Shown one piece after another: positions 63,002 to 64,000 of a stretch of DNA of 64,000 nt. The DNA lies in the NCBI RefSeq assembly GCF_020179475.1, contig NZ_JAILXZ010000002.1:434001-498000 (forward strand), in the 5' to 3' direction. How positions within the stretch are numbered: the stretch's first letter is position 1; each line of letters opens with the position of its first letter. The notes beneath the pieces were generated by a model. That model was not told the origin of the DNA. It was given only the letters and a program-made list of their open reading frames with translations, and made no database searches. Position numbers and translations under genes: made by a program. Source of the stretch: Novosphingobium huizhouense (GTDB lineage Bacteria > Pseudomonadota > Alphaproteobacteria > Sphingomonadales > Sphingomonadaceae).

Positions 63002-63142
63002 ATGACTGCCATTCGTTCCGCCTCCGCCCACCTCGCCAGCGCCGCTATCGCCCTTGCGCTTTCGCTGACGCTGATCAGCGGCACCGTCGCCACCCCCACC
63101 GCCAAGGCGCCCGTCGCCGCCAGCATGGAGTACGTCGCATGA
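63002..63142 (+). CDS. Small secreted or membrane-anchored peptide upstream of pspC (46 aa)
   Basis: The product starts MTAIRSASAHLASAAIALAL and continues with a hydrophobic stretch and a Thr/Ala/Pro-rich tail, as in a signal peptide with a very short mature part. AAAGGA lies eight bases before the ATG, and the stop overlaps the pspC start (ATGA). I do not recognise a family. Its placement behind a sigma-54-like promoter suggests an envelope-stress role. Confidence 0.6.
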   Translation: MTAIRSASAHLASAAIALALSLTLISGTVATPTAKAPVAASMEYVA

Positions 63143-63366
63143 CCGACCTGCGCTTCGAAGACTCGTCCGTCCGCCCGGTCGAAACCCCGCGCCGCCGCTT
63201 CCGCCTCGACAAGCAGCGCGGCAAGCTGATGGGCGTGTCCGCCGGCATCGCCGACTACTTCGGCATCGACGTGACTCTGGTGCGCATCGCCTGGGTGGTC
63301 GGCACCCTCGCCGGCTTCGGCTCGCTCCTGCTGGTCTACCTCGCGATCGGCCTGATCGCGGACTGA
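63139..63366 (+). CDS. pspC: PspC domain protein (75 aa)
   Basis: RRRFRLDKQRGKLMGVSAGIADYFGIDVTLVRIAWVV is the PspC domain, followed by one membrane helix ending LAIGLIAD. PspC senses membrane stress and holds PspA at the membrane in enterobacteria; no pspA or pspB lies in the window. The ATG at 63139 is coupled to the small peptide gene. Confidence 0.85.
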   Translation: MTDLRFEDSSVRPVETPRRRFRLDKQRGKLMGVSAGIADYFGIDVTLVRIAWVVGTLAGFGSLLLVYLAIGLIAD

Positions 63367-63391
63367 CCCCCGCCGCGGACGCCGCCCGGAG

Positions 63392-63412
63392 GGGACCGGA
63401 AGCTCCGGTCCC
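63392..63412. terminator. Hairpin after pspC
   Basis: GGGACCGGA and TCCGGTCCC pair perfectly around AGC, 25 bases after the stop. No T-run follows, so termination is plausible but unproven. Confidence 0.45.
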
Positions 63413-63583
63413 GCCGGTCCCGCCACCGCGGCGGCCCTTCCCCTCCCGCCCCGCTGCTCGACCGCCTGAATTTTCACCCGCCATTACCGTTGGTTACGGC
63501 ACGGCTGTGGACGAGCTTGCGGCGATCGTTGCCGCCCCAGCAAGCAGCATCGAAAAGATGCGGTACGTTGCAGGGGAATAGAC

Positions 63584-64000
63584 GTGCGGATGGGCGTTCT
63601 CTTGGCCTGGCTGGTATGGCTCGCGCTATGGGCGCCGGCGCACGCCGCCCCCCCTCGCCCGATCGCGCATCCCGCTTCGCCTTCGGCCGCCGTCCCGATT
63701 GCGGTCCCGACCCCGGCCACCCCGCAGACCTACCTCGATCTGTGGAACCGCCACGCGCTCGAAGCGCGGGCGCTGCTGCAGGCAACCCCCTCGGTTCCGT
63801 CGGACACGCGCGCGCTCGAAACGATCCGCGCCGTGCTTGCGGCCGATCGCGATCGCGCCTTCCGCGCCGCGCAAACGCCCAGCATCACCTTGCGCATCCT
63901 CGAAGCCCAGCGCGCCGCGCTCGGACCGGCCCCGGCGGAAGGCAAGGTCGAGCCGCAATGGGCGGCGGACAAGCGGGCCGATCTCGAAGCGCGGATCAAG
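63584..64000 (+). CDS. DUF3772/MscS-family mechanosensitive channel, N-terminal part (3' end outside window)
   Basis: The frame runs off the window after 139 codons. A signal peptide (GVLLAWLVWLALWAPAHAA) is followed by LDLWNRHALEARALL, ETIRAVLAADRDRAF and ILEAQRAALGPAPAEGKVEPQWA, the DUF3772 pattern found at the N-terminus of large MscS-like channels. The GTG at 63584 has AGGGGA six bases upstream and is preferred over the ATG at 63590. The membrane channel domain would lie beyond the window. Confidence 0.65.
   Translation, partial: MRMGVLLAWLVWLALWAPAHAAPPRPIAHPASPSAAVPIAVPTPATPQTYLDLWNRHALEARALLQATPSVPSDTRALETIRAVLAADRDRAFRAAQTPSITLRILEAQRAALGPAPAEGKVEPQWAADKRADLEARIK

Overview
The window is high-GC DNA from an alphaproteobacterium, most likely Sphingomonadales (Sphingomonas/Novosphingobium/Erythrobacter relatives). 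The evidence is a GcrA cell-cycle regulator, an HWE-family histidine kinase, a V-type exosortase (XrtV) cluster with a PEPxxWA-type sorted protein, a TonB-dependent receptor of the Caulobacter/Xanthomonas type, and a nusA-infB-rbfA-truB-rpsO-pnp backbone. No phage, insertion sequence or CRISPR array was seen.

Region 1 (1-20.1 kb) is an exopolysaccharide locus. It encodes three GT2 glycosyltransferases (the first cut by the window edge), an outer-membrane beta-barrel, an F420-hydrogenase-beta-like Fe-S protein paired with a polysaccharide pyruvyl transferase, and a Wza-type exporter. It also encodes a Wzz-type chain-length protein, a separate degenerate CpsD-type ATPase, an AAA ATPase, a GT4 enzyme, Wzy and Wzx candidates and a fused Alg14/Alg13-type glycosyltransferase. 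Two related parallel beta-helix proteins sit in the locus: one is RTX-tailed and one is a lipoprotein. The gene set resembles sphingan-type (gellan/S-88) clusters.

Region 2 (20.1-26.6 kb) is a compact exosortase-V module: accessory membrane protein, PEP-CTERM substrate, EpsD-like lipoprotein, XrtV, EpsI and a second EpsD-like protein. An orphan HWE histidine kinase follows.

Region 3 (26.6-45 kb) is a carbohydrate-utilisation locus that fits arabinan/arabinogalactan. A TonB receptor, GH51 and two GH43 enzymes would release arabinose. Mutarotase and a FucP-like MFS transporter would feed the cytoplasm. A sugar 1-dehydrogenase, lactonase and sugar-acid dehydratase would oxidise both L-arabinose and D-galactose. 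The route then splits into an arabinose branch (AraD1 plus 2-oxoglutarate semialdehyde dehydrogenase, giving 2-oxoglutarate) and a galactose branch (DgoK plus DgoA, giving pyruvate and glyceraldehyde-3-phosphate). A FadR-type GntR regulator lies inside the locus, and copies of a FadR-like operator overlap the predicted promoters of its three transcription units.

Region 4 (45-64 kb) is housekeeping. It holds tRNA-Ser(CGA), hspQ, an ABC-2 permease, gcrA, a diguanylate cyclase, and the translation/RNA-decay block (pnp, rpsO, truB, rbfA, infB, ylxR, nusA, rimP) interleaved with an M50 protease, a GNAT enzyme, thymidine kinase, YceI and a DUF1697 protein. Just downstream of infB are two tiny hydrophobic ORFs, one resembling the holin-like toxins of Firmicutes, beside an orphan opposite-strand terminator: a candidate type I toxin-antitoxin locus. 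The window ends with a small secreted peptide plus PspC pair behind a strong sigma-54-like promoter, and the start of a DUF3772/MscS-type channel gene.
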